Shown here: piece after piece, positions 1 through 10,185 of the stretch
Numbering within the stretch: position 1 is the first letter of the stretch
Layout: every line of letters starts with the position of its first letter
Assembly: GCA_914767715.1 (NCBI GenBank)
Contig: OU612071.1
Coordinates: forward strand, 9,037,493 to 9,097,492
Direction: 5' to 3'
DNA length: 60,000 nucleotides
Origin: Membranipora membranacea
Lineage: Eukaryota > Bryozoa > Gymnolaemata > Cheilostomatida > Membraniporidae
Notes under the pieces: model-generated
The model's database searches: none
The model's input: only the letters and a program-made list of their open reading frames with translations
What the model was told of the DNA's origin: nothing
Made by a program: the position numbers and the translations under genes

Positions 1-1936
1 GGGCGGCAGCAGTGGGCAGCGCAGCAGTAGGATCAGCAGCAGTAGGGTCAACAGAATTAGGGACCACAGCAGTAGGAGCAATGAAAGTAGGGGCGGCAGT
101 AGTGGGACCTACAGCATTATGAGGGGCAGCAGTTTTCTCAATGTAATACAAATACAATACTGCTATCACAACGAGCACGCTGACAATTCCAAGAAAGACT
201 GGAATGATGGCAGACGACTGACCAGCAGCTTCATTTTCCGTATTCACCGATCGACCTGTAAGAGAAAACCATTTATTTTTTATTTATTCATTTATTTGAT
301 TTTATTTAGTTTATTATATTTATTTATGTTTTTTTTTCATTTGAGAGAAAACCATAATTATTATCAATTTTCATGCTATTGTATGATGGATTTCTACCAA
401 AGCTTTGATCAAAACTGCATTCTCATTTAATAAAAATGATAATAAAGGATTGTTTTGTCTCTGATTCCAGGCCGAGTGAGAACATAAATGGTATGCCAGT
501 ACAGGGCCGTAGTTTTGAGAAATGGCGGGGGAGCAAAAATCTGGACAGGTCCAAAACATGACTAGGAGAGGTTCTGCAACCCCCCAAAGCATTCTAGGTT
601 ATATAATAGCAAAAGGGAATCCCAAGGAGCTGATTATGACAAGAATCATTCGATTTATTTGTTTTAAGGCCGCCTCATTTAACTTCCAAGGGGAAGGAGT
701 GCCTCCCTGCCTCCCCTACACCTACGGACATGTAGTATGCCGGTAAACTCAATTGTGTAGGGTAAGAGAACATTGTTGATTCACCTTGAATTTCACTGAT
801 TTGTCTTAGTGCTCCAATCAGCAGTGAGTTTCCGATAATGACTAGAGAGGTTGGGTCTCGAATCCTACAGTCTGTAAACTTCCTATCAACATTCGTCCCC
901 TGTTTTCCACAGATGGACCTGATTGTTCTGTTTGATTCCAAATCAAAAACTGTAAGCTCGTTGGTGGTAATGTGTGTGATTAGGAGTAGATGTCGTGCAA
1001 TGAAGATCAATTCTACTGGATTTGAGCGATCATCAATACCTAGGTATGTAAAAGTTGACTCAGGGTACTCCATCCTAACTAGTTCAGTGTAAGTGGATAC
1101 AGTTATATATAGATAGCCTGTATTTGTGTCTTGTACAATTCCTCTTGCCTCTTTCAAATGAAGATAGTCCTCGACAAAGGAAACGGGACTCTCTGGACTG
1201 GTTAGGTCAATGTAACCCAGTGATGAGTTAGCAGTAAAAATCAATCTATTCTTATCCAGTGTGTCTCTGATAATCGAGTGTGGGTTGTTATAAGTACCAT
1301 TTGCGCAGATTCCTGAGAACTGTTTAGTAAGGTTAGAATTTCTGTCAAGTTGCCTAAGGCATCCATTTCCCTTATCAACTAAGATGATTATGGATTTGTT
1401 GAGCTGCAAAAAACCAAAAAGGAATTTGAACCTAGCTTCCTCTGGTGAGCCTTCCACATAACCTGTGTAATCAGCCCCATATGTTAAGTTGTCTGCAGTG
1501 AACCTCAGCGTTGATGCATCAGAGTAAATTAACTCAGCTTCGTTGATTAGATCCTGTTCAATATGTGTCACTGATCTGTTGACTACTAATCTTTGCCTAA
1601 CCAGGCCATCGCCACCATCAAGATCAAACCTGAAATAACATTGAAAACAATTATATCAAGTTTCTTCAGGCTTCTTTACTAGGGCAAATTTCCGATACAA
1701 CCGAACATTTCAATGATCTCCAAGAAAACCAGAGAAGCAGTTAGTTCATTTGAGAATGTCTCACAACTTGAAAGATTGATACAGAGGGAAAAGCATCAGA
1801 TTATCCTAATGGCTGTGCCAGGAGGGTATTTCACGGTTTATATGTTCAATTTTTTCTCAGTAGGTATGCAATTTGATTAAACTCACCGCTGTCCAAAGCA
1901 GACCTGTATCAACAGCAAAAAACCAACAGCATTCAT
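1..1936 (-). CDS. NHL/beta-propeller-like single-pass membrane protein, paralogue A (3' end outside window)
   Basis: Three exons splice in a consistent frame: 1887-1936, 785-1629 and 254 to the window edge. Exon 1 starts with ATG at 1936 and encodes a signal peptide (MNAVGFLLLIQVCFGQ); it ends in phase 2 before gtgag. Exon 2 (acceptor cag at 1630-1632, donor gtgaat at 779-784) is an ectodomain of beta-strand-like segments. It aligns with the 54235-55109 exon of paralogue B, including a shared FDxES motif (VFDLES / VFDFES) and the segment around IGN near its end. Exon 3 starts in phase 1 and encodes a transmembrane helix at about residues 315-336, then an Ala/Pro/Thr-rich tail that continues past the window. 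Inferred role: type I cell-surface protein with a propeller binding domain; the ligand is unknown. A 5' non-coding exon may exist, since an acceptor-like ttgtag directly precedes the ATG. Unlike paralogue B, no Thr-rich exon was found between the propeller and membrane exons. It could be missing, skipped, or unrecognised between 255 and 784. Confidence 0.72.
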
Positions 1937-3330
1937 CTACAATATCAACACAGGACATTGACATCATACATGAAAGAATTATTAGGTTTGCTAGATTGGC
2001 CCTGACATACATTTAGCCTGAATGAATGGATGAAGGTTTTGCATGGGTGCATAAATTGACTCCCCCTTCACACACAGGCACCTCTTTTAAATGCATTTAT
2101 TAATTCAAACTCAGTACTCTTCAACCTTTGTGCCAAAATTTGAGTTATCTACTCTCAACATTACAATATCTGTCCCTGATGCTCAGCATATGCATACTTT
2201 AGGGGCCAACGAGCATGTTTAGTGACCGTTGACATTATGATAGAATGTATAGAATAGTAACATTGGTAAATCGATTTGATACGCTATATAGCTGTAGATA
2301 TATACTGATATAGATGTTGAATCAGTTTATTTTGAGATATTAAAGTGTGTTGGTACCTGGGCAGAGTTGGTGTGGAGTGCACTTGATCAATCAAATCAAA
2401 ATGTTGATGCAATCAAGAACGATTCCGGAGACATTGTCTTGCTAAGTTGATATACAATATGCAGCCCATGACAGATGAAATAATTTAGTAGAAAACAATT
2501 TAACAATGCATTGTTATCCTTCAGTAATTCAAAGTGGTGTGACAGAAAGTGAACAAACGGGACCTTTTTCCTCTAACTACAGTAATTTTTATAGCTGTCT
2601 TTTTCTATTTGCATCTAATCATTTTTAGGAAAATTTATCTGAAGAGTGCCATTAGATATGAAACAAAAAAAGGGTTGAACAAAAATATATGAATGGTTTT
2701 GGATTATTGTAGCATGCAATATTGAATTAAGGCTCTCTTGAAAGAAATGCGTTCAGAGATGGTGCCTATTGTTGCAGCATGTAATTAAAAAACGTGTAAT
2801 TAGTTACAGTAATACACCTCTAATTAAATAAAGTTAAACACCTGAATTTGAATGAGGTCAACATTTTAAACAGCTCCTCCAATAAATCATTTGCTAGGGC
2901 TGATGACAAATAAGGATGTAGCTGATTCAAAACACTGCTGTCATTGATGTTGAACACTGTAAGAAGTGTCAGGTGTGTTTGCAATGAGAAAATTGATGAT
3001 ATAAGGTTTAAAAAACTTTTAACAAAATAAATGATTTTGTGATGTATAATGCATAAGGGAGGGATAATCAAAATAGATTGATAAAGAGTACAAAATGCAA
3101 TGTCCCTATATATAGGGCACTCAAAAACAATAGCAAGATACTTTCACCTTATGGTCAGAAATTTGAAAGAGCAGAAGCAGACCACCATTTTGAGTAGTTA
3201 AGTATAAGCATTGAAACCCTCTGAAGCAGGTTTGTCAAGGTGGAAATTCAACACAGTTTGCATGTACAGGTGTTTGACCCAATAGTAGCACTAGCTGATG
3301 AGCTGGTAGCATTGAATATAACAACTTGAA
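1937..3330. other. No gene recognised
   Basis: AT-rich sequence upstream of paralogue A. Only short incidental reading frames are present and I see no recognisable domain, RNA gene or long repeat. It probably contains the promoter of the gene ending at 1936, but I could not place a convincing core promoter. Confidence 0.5.
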
Positions 3331-3333
3331 GGA

Positions 3334-4375
3334 AAAACTTTATTTCGTTGCATGGTTTTTTAGTTCATGGAACTGGAAACCTATCAATGAAAGACTGTTG
3401 TCAGCAAGGTTTGAGGGAAAGTACCTCAGTGTTATTGTCTACTAATGAGGCAAAGGATGATGCCAAAGATGAATTCTATGCTGCGCTACAGAAAGCTTAA
3501 GATGATGTCCCTCGTCATGATGTTGTCATGGTAATCAGTGACAGGAATACACAAGTTGAGATTGTCAACAACGGTATAGAAGACTCTGTTGGCATGCATG
3601 GAACAAGACTTGTAAATGTGAATGGAGAGATGCTCATGCAGTTTGCTCGCTTCAATGGTATGATAGTTGGTGGATCTATTTTTTCTCATAGAGATACAAG
3701 TACACATGGAAGTCACCAAGAGGACACCTCACCCAGATTGATCATGTGTTGATAAACAGCAAGTGGAAGAAGTCACTTCATGATGTCAGAGTGCTGAGAT
3801 CTGCAGATGCGTCGTCGGATCACTATCTGGTTATGGAAAAGCTTAAACTAAAGTTGGCAGCTAAGCAAGGAAACCAACCTCTCTTGGGAAGTGGAACCAT
3901 CACTTGCTTAGAGTGGAGAAAACTAAAGAGCAGTTCACCAAGGAAATGGAGAACAGGTTCAACTCTCTTCAAGATGTCCCAGAAGATATGGACATAAATG
4001 AGCGATCAGGGATGCATACATAGAAGTAGGAATGGAGGTGATCGGTAGAAATTTAACTGAGGATTGACGGTAAACACTCTCGGGGCTTGTAGAGAGACTT
4101 GAGGAGGAATATCGGAATGTGAATAAGGAGGTTAAGACAAGTTGCGGAGGAGACAAAAATAAGCTGCATGAAGAGCTGGCAGAATCTGATCAACGGGCTG
4201 CAGATATGGGACAGCTCAAAGCAGTTTATGACATCACCAACTAACTCAGTGAGAAAAGAAGAAAGATCACAGTTTTTATAGATCTAGAAGATGAATTCCA
4301 AGAGCTGGTCCAGGGTGCAGCTTCTGAAAAGACAGCGTGTATTTATGAACTCTATTTTGACAATGATGTCAGTTT
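3334..4375 (+). pseudogene. RTE-like LINE fragment (endonuclease end and linker), decayed
   Basis: Conceptual translation on the plus strand, in several frames with stops, gives the second half of an apurinic-type endonuclease as found in RTE-class LINEs. A strand near 3522-3545 reads DVVMVISD, the region that in intact copies carries the catalytic GDFNA-type motif; here it reads SDRN. A TWKSP segment precedes TQIDHVLI near 3700-3755, and SSDHYLV follows near 3810-3835; this is the classical WxSPxxxxxxQIDxxL...SDHxLV signature. After about 3900 the frame reads a helical Lys/Glu-rich linker (KAVYDIT near 4220) leading towards a reverse transcriptase that is not present. At least three stops or frameshifts break it (for example the TAA near 3498 and the frame change near 3700). 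5' and 3' truncated; not functional. Confidence 0.7.
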
Positions 4376-5208
4376 CTGTAGATAGGTCTCCCTACTCTTC
4401 GCAGGAGTTGACTCAAATAACTCGGTAAAGCTGTGGGTAGCGGTCCTTAGTAAAAGGAGATTGAAATATGGATCTGTGCAGTCCCACCTACTCCTTTGAG
4501 ACATGTGTTCAAGTGTGACAGATTTTCAAACTCATGGTGGCCCTGGCACTAGGTTTTATTTGACCGTCCTTATTAGTGGGCCCTCTAAAGCGCAGGTGGC
4601 TTGTGTTGGGTAGTGACCCTGTACCCTTGTCCGTGGGCTGCCCTTTTTTAGAAGAGGCAGAGAGGGATCTTTTTACTGGGTGCAAGCACACAGTAGACCT
4701 CCTGCATTTATGGTCCTATTCCGAGCAGACCTGATGAATGGCTTAACAGTGCCAAATCAGATATAACCTGGATCTTAAGATCACAAGACCACTCCTGTAT
4801 TTCTGTTGGAGAGGTATAATATCTAAGTCAGGAAGAATTTGTTTTTTAAGGCTGAGATCATACAAACACCATACCTCTCCCTCAGTCATCACCATTTCCA
4901 AAGCTTGGCAAAAAAAAAAACTAGCAGCTGGCCTTTTGCAAAGCTATCTGGACCTACATGTTCATGAATGAACGGCTACTGCCCTGTTCATTATCAATGC
5001 TGGACAATGTATAAGTTTAATCAATCTGCGAACTGGTTGGGCTAGGACAAGGCTTACATCTTATACATAGAACCATACAAATAGCGATGTTGGTGAAAGG
5101 GTTTTCCAAAAAAAAGACTTGGTTCTCCTATTGTGAGGAATTTTTCCCAGCTTATGGGCATACTCAATAATAATTAGGAATAATTAATAGGACCAAAATA
5201 TGTATGGT
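4376..5208. other. No gene recognised
   Basis: Between two LINE fragments. Only short frames without recognisable motifs; one A-run near 4911-4921. May include diverged LINE 3' sequence. Confidence 0.4.
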
Positions 5209-6045
5209 TGGTTGGTTGGTTTATTTTGTCACAAACATTAGGTATGCTGCGAGATTGAGTGTTTATACCTGTAGCGAATACCAAAAAGAAACATAAACAA
5301 AATGAGTAAAGTAAAGTCTGACTTCTAGTGGATTAAAAAATATCTTGCAATATCAAAATCAAGTGTCTGAGGAATGAGTCTTTACCCCAGGCAGTTCTGT
5401 ATTTAAGGCTGCGATATCTGCCTGAGGGGAGTTTCTCAAGAAAATTGTTTAAAAAATGTTCGTCATCATGTATTATCTGCAGGGCCAGGTTCTTTGTCCG
5501 TTTTGATATGACTGAATCTAGGTCCCCAATATCAAGACCTAGTCTGTCGCCTTGCTTAAAAAACTTTCTCAGAGCTTTCTTGTCTCGTGAATAAATACTA
5601 GTGAACAAAATAGGTAGGCAGTAGGTTAGAATGGATACAATAAAACTTTTAAATAACATGCAGGCTAAAGGCTTTGTACTCTGATAATTAAAGGTTCTGA
5701 TGACAAACATTCTCTGATTTGCTTTGGATACAACATTATTGACATGATCTTCGAAACGTAATTTGTTATCAGAGAGAACTCCCAAATATTTAACATTGTC
5801 ACAAAAATCTATTTTTACACCATTTAATTCGAAAGTAGGACTGTCAGGTTTATCTCTCTTAGTGGAGAAAAGCATCTCTTGGGTTTTAGAAGGATGTAGT
5901 AATAAGTCGAGTTCTTTGCATAGACCAGAGATTCTATTGATCTCATTAAAATAATTAGACAAGTCATTATTATCAGAGATGCAACCAACAATACAAGTGT
6001 CATCAGCATATTTTAAAATAGTTATATTGCTCTTAGGCCAGCAGC
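5209..6045 (-). pseudogene. 5'-truncated LINE, C-terminal half of reverse transcriptase with tetranucleotide tail
   Basis: The minus-strand frame 6045-5333 begins just before the reverse-transcriptase active-site motif YADDT (near 6010) and runs without interruption to its stop at 5333. Further motifs fit the C-terminal part of CR1/L2/jockey-type enzymes: VKYLGV (palm/thumb region), the FKSFIVSILTYCLP segment, and the C-terminal LPSGRYRSLKYRTAWGKDSF block. Finger domains and endonuclease are missing, which is typical of 5' truncation during target-primed reverse transcription. The 3' end on the minus strand closes in an (AACC)n tract, read as ggttggttggttggtt near 5209-5222 on the plus strand. 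Such a short tandem tail replaces poly-A in many CR1/L2-like elements. The uninterrupted frame suggests a fairly young insertion. Confidence 0.82.
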
Positions 6046-6580
6046 AGCACCTCACTATTGTTTCATTATGTGTAAGGATGATGAACATTAATGAGAAAAT
6101 TAATAGCAAATAATCAAATGATATTTATTATTGTTTGGATTTCTGAAGTGGTACTATTCCATAAGTGGGGCAATAAATAATGTTTTGCTTAAATTATTCT
6201 CTGATGCGGATTCTACAATATTTCTGCAGAACTAACTTGCAACTCAAGCAACATTTAGCCAATCAAAATGAATAATTTTGATGATTAGCCAATGACAGTG
6301 CAGAGCATTTTTGTTTATAAAAGATGGCCGCCAACCACGAGGCTTGCTGCATCAATTCCCACAACACAGACAGAGCATATGATAAATAAAATCCACTGAT
6401 TAAATTGTCACAACAGCAACTGGACAATGCTCTGAGCAAAGCTTAGGATTGGGTTTTGCTAAACAAACAGCCTGAGAAGCAGGAAGCTGCTGAATTACTC
6501 TGGATCAGAGAGATTATTTACCGTCATAATGCATATGATCATGGGATATATATTGTGATAGAATGGTGGTAATGGAGAAT

Positions 6581-6610
6581 CAATGAACTAAACCTAGGTT
6601 TAGTTCATTG
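6581..6610. repeat. Perfect 30-bp palindrome
   Basis: The two 15-bp arms are exact reverse complements with no spacer; each arm contains ATGAACTAAA. The same decamer forms a second palindrome at 37431-37452. No gene surrounds it. Could be the fold centre of a decayed foldback element; function unknown. Confidence 0.85.
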
Positions 6611-7013
6611 GGAGAATGATGACAATAGAAATGAACATTCTTTCTATGCTCACAAAATCTGCTATCTGAGATTTGCATAACAAAACTAGTAGCTGCACAG
6701 AAAGCCGACACCAGGAAAAATGTGAGTGTTAAGATGAATGATTGTGATTGTTTATTTCACTTTCAGGTTTTAATGTTTTTGTTTACTACAAGTACATTTA
6801 TTTGTTTATTTGATCAACATACTAGTATCTCTTCTAGTACTAGTAGCCTATCCTCATCCCAGGTGTTTCAATGTGATGGTAGGTTATCAATATTATTAGA
6901 AAATCAATAATTTAAAAAGATTGGGATTATGTAAAAAATATAGGTCTATGTAATTGTTGACCTTACTTTCAGCAAGGAGTAATTTCGCTATTACAGCTTA
7001 CTCCAGTCCAAAT

Positions 7014-7141
7014 CACAGGCCTTCTGTAGTTGGTGCAAGTCCAGTGGTCGAGTGCCCCAGTGGTCAAGGTCTAAGAGAGAAAAGGCCTCGACCACTGGGG
7101 CACTCGACCACTGGACTTGCACCAACTACAGAAGGACTGTG
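7014..7141. mobile_element. hAT-type foldback MITE, 128 bp, with 8-bp target duplication
   Basis: The two arms, 7014-7069 and 7086-7141, are near-perfect reverse complements (only a few mismatches over 56 bp) around a 16-base loop at 7070-7085. The ends read CACAG...CTGTG. Directly outside are identical octamers GTCCAAAT at 7006-7013 and 7142-7149, the 8-bp target-site duplication expected for hAT-superfamily transposases. It has no coding capacity, so it would be mobilised in trans. Near-perfect arms imply recent insertion. A transcript would fold into a long hairpin, so a small-RNA precursor is an alternative reading. Confidence 0.85.
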
Positions 7142-7159
7142 GTCCAAATCACTACATTC

Positions 7160-8260
7160 AAAGCATGCCAGTTACTCATCAGCCTTTTAATGCTAGTGGG
7201 ACTGGATTGCTTTTACTACTAGCAAGGCGTAACACTGCTGTTATCATTATTAGTAGTTTTAATGTGTTGTGATAGCAGTGTTATCAAACTATCATATATG
7301 TATTTAGAATGAAGATACATCTAGTAGTGATGATGACAACGGAAACAAGGCGACAGCTTGGTTACTCTTTACTGTTCAGTGTTTATGAATTACAGATGCT
7401 CAATTCGTTTTTTTTTCAGCTGGCTTGTACCAAGCGGCTCAAGCTAATGAAATAGAGAGCTTACTATTATATATTTGAAAATTCTGATGATGTGGCAAGA
7501 GAAGCACACTACCATCAAATACTATTCCAGGAAGACTGATAGTTCAAAACCTTGAAAACTCTAGAGGAGTAAATAGTTTGCTGGAAGAGATGTTCACCAT
7601 TTCACACACTCCTAAGACATTCAAGCCTTACTTCATTTAGACTCTCACCTCAGCTTGCCAAAAGTTAGTGCTAGCTAACATTAAGTCACCCATAAACTAG
7701 CTAAACTAAGCCAAATATTACTCCTCTAGGGTAACTATAGGTTATTTCTGTAGTGGTATATCTATTTCAGCATCTATGTTTTATTTAAAGAAGAGTCTGC
7801 TTGTAAAATATGTGTAGGGTGATATCATAGGTCTAAGCAGTTGACATCCATTACAAGAAAGCCATAACCCCCCTTCCTCCCCCCGTGTTTATATACCTAC
7901 TTGCTTGTAATACGAATAACATATTCCTCCAACAGATTTGTTTTGCAAGTTTTTTAACTTAGCTGCTAGATGTGATGTGAGATAGAATAATTTTTTGTTC
8001 AAAGGTTGTTCTACCTCCTGCTGTTAACTTGAGTTAAGATTCAGTTATGCGATTATATTTCCGCTCCTTAATCTTGAGTTTCATCATTTTTTCAGTGATA
8101 CAGCGAAGGAGGAAGAACCACGCAAAAAGGCTTAAAATAACTATTCCGATCATAGATCATTGCCAAAGTCCAAGTCCAAGTCAAATTTAACAAGATGACC
8201 AAGTACAAAAATACTCTGCATGCATTTGTGTCATAGCAAGTTTTCACATGAATTTTATAT
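7160..8260. other. No gene recognised
   Basis: AT-rich sequence with no convincing coding region. Reading frames are short and lack motifs. Confidence 0.4.
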
Positions 8261-8269
8261 TCTTGATGT

Positions 8270-8780
8270 CCTTTGTTGCATGCCCACACGTTGACATAGG
8301 TCACATTGCAGGTATGTGTTTTACTGCTGTATATATTCATTTGATACAGGCTTGTACCAATATCTACTTTCCAATTAGTCAATGAAGAGGATTTGTACCT
8401 TGAATGTATTTATCAATACTGGTTTTTACAGCAGGAAATACTCGTCTTTTTTGCTTTCCTTCTTGTTTACACAGGTCATATTATTGTTGGTATTCACTTA
8501 TTGTATTTTCATGTAACAATTTTATATATGCTTGTACATATATCTCACCTTCCAATTAGTCATTGACTGGATTTTTACCTTGATAAAGAATGTATTACAT
8601 CAATACAGGTTTTCGATGCATTTGATAAGCACATTAATTCATCTTTCTTTGCTTTCCTTCACGTTGACACTGGTCACATTGTGGATATATCTTTGTTTAT
8701 ACTGGTGTGTACTTGTATTGCACCTCTCAATAAGTCAATAAAGAGGATCTGTTTGTGCCTTGGTAGATAATACACATACA
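8270..8780. repeat. Three degenerate tandem copies, period about 180-190 bp
   Basis: A segment with a CCAATTAGTCA-type core followed by GAGGAT and TTTGTACCTTG recurs near 8370, 8553 and 8727. It is paired each time with an upstream (T)GACACTGGTCACATT-like segment near 8290, 8470 and 8665. Copies are visibly diverged. No coding signal. Confidence 0.65.
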
Positions 8781-8989
8781 GAATGCTCATTAAAAAAAGA
8801 AATTTTGCAACTTTTTTGTCTTTTCTTAGCCTCTGTAGAAAGAATACGCACTCTGAGAGTTAAGAACTTTACATAATTGGATTCGCAGCAAAATTTGGAT
8901 CTAGTTTCCCTCATTTCTAGGTAACCCCAGAGAGATAATTATTATTAAATGCAATTTTTTGATCACTCATTGGCAAGAATTTTCTGGAC

Positions 8990-9457
8990 TCTACCTGTTT
9001 TTCTCATCTTAACAGTGTTTCACATCTTAACTGGATCCACCCTGTCCCCATATATTCCCAATTATTTTATAATAGGGTCTTCTTATAAAAAGATAATGAA
9101 AATCACATATGAAGTTTATTTATCGCTGTGATTCTGGAAAGGTTGCGCAAAACCTATTTTATGCCACAACTGTGTTTGAGGGGTGTCTACACTCTGTCTG
9201 TAAAATGTCAATAGATGTAGCAGCAGTATTATATTTTCTCAAAAACCACTCAAGATATGCATGGTATTGATAAAAAAAATGTCAATGACGCCACTTCATT
9301 CTATGATCTTTGCCGAAAGAAGTTTAATGGTAAAAAACGCTCTATATAACCCCTTTTCCACGTTTCTTACTTGGATCCGCCCCCTTTTGCCCCATTTGTA
9401 AAATAGTACATATGCGCCATCAGAACGGTCTTAAAAAACTACCCCAGACAAAAGCGG
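8990..9457. repeat. Diverged direct repeat, copy 1 (about 465 bp)
   Basis: Starts near TACCTGTTTTTC and ends near TAAAAAACTACCCCAGA. The whole stretch is matched in order by 9712-10176. Shared landmarks include ACTGGATCCACCC, GGGGTCTTxTTATAA, CAAGATATGCATG and CCCATTTGTxAAATxGTACAT. Probably two copies of one non-coding interspersed element; the class is not recognised. Confidence 0.75.
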
Positions 9458-9711
9458 ATGCTCATGTTTGAAGGCCGGTTTGCATTGTACGCAATTGTGT
9501 GGATGCCTTCAATGCGACAATGGCAGGGACGACGCTCAGCAAGATGAGTATGACCAAATAACCGATGATAAAGACCTTGACCTTTAAACTAGTATGAATT
9601 TGCATCCTTTCATTGTTTTGTTTTAGCAGTGGTACTTATGTGTTATTCAAAATAGATATTAAATTCAAAAGACATTAGATTACACGCTTACCAGAATAAA
9701 ACTTCATAAAC

Positions 9712-10176
9712 ATTTACCTGTTTTTCACATCCCAACTGGATCCACCCCTTTCTCATATATTCTCAATTTGTTATTACACTGCTACCAGATACTTTATGAT
9801 GGGGTCTTTTTATAAGCAAATCATGAAAAATGACATGAGAAGTACATTTATCACTGTTATTCTTGCAAGCTTGCACACAACCTATTATTACGCCGCAACT
9901 GTGTTCGAGGGGTGACTACAATTTGTCTGTAAAACGTCAACCATTGGGTTTAGCAGTATGATATTTTCCCAAAAACTATTCAAGATATGCATGATATTGA
10001 TAAAAAAAATTCAATGACACTGCTTCACTCTATGAACTTTGCCAAGAGAAGTTAAATTGCGAAAAACGCCCTTTTAACCCCCTTTTCCGTGTTTCTTACT
10101 TGGATTCGCCCCTTTTTGCCCCATTTGTGAAATGGTACATATGCGTCATCAGAACGGCCATAAAAAACTACACCAG
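9712..10176. repeat. Diverged direct repeat, copy 2
   Basis: Second copy of the unit at 8990-9457, offset by about 720 bp. It stops within a few bases of where LINE coding similarity begins at about 10186. The 9458-9711 spacer between copies shows nothing recognisable. Confidence 0.75.
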
Positions 10177-10185
10177 ATACAGTCT

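Noticed and set aside
838-1092. Plus-strand 84-codon frame
   Set aside because: Lies antisense within the propeller exon 785-1629 of paralogue A, which has splice and homology support.
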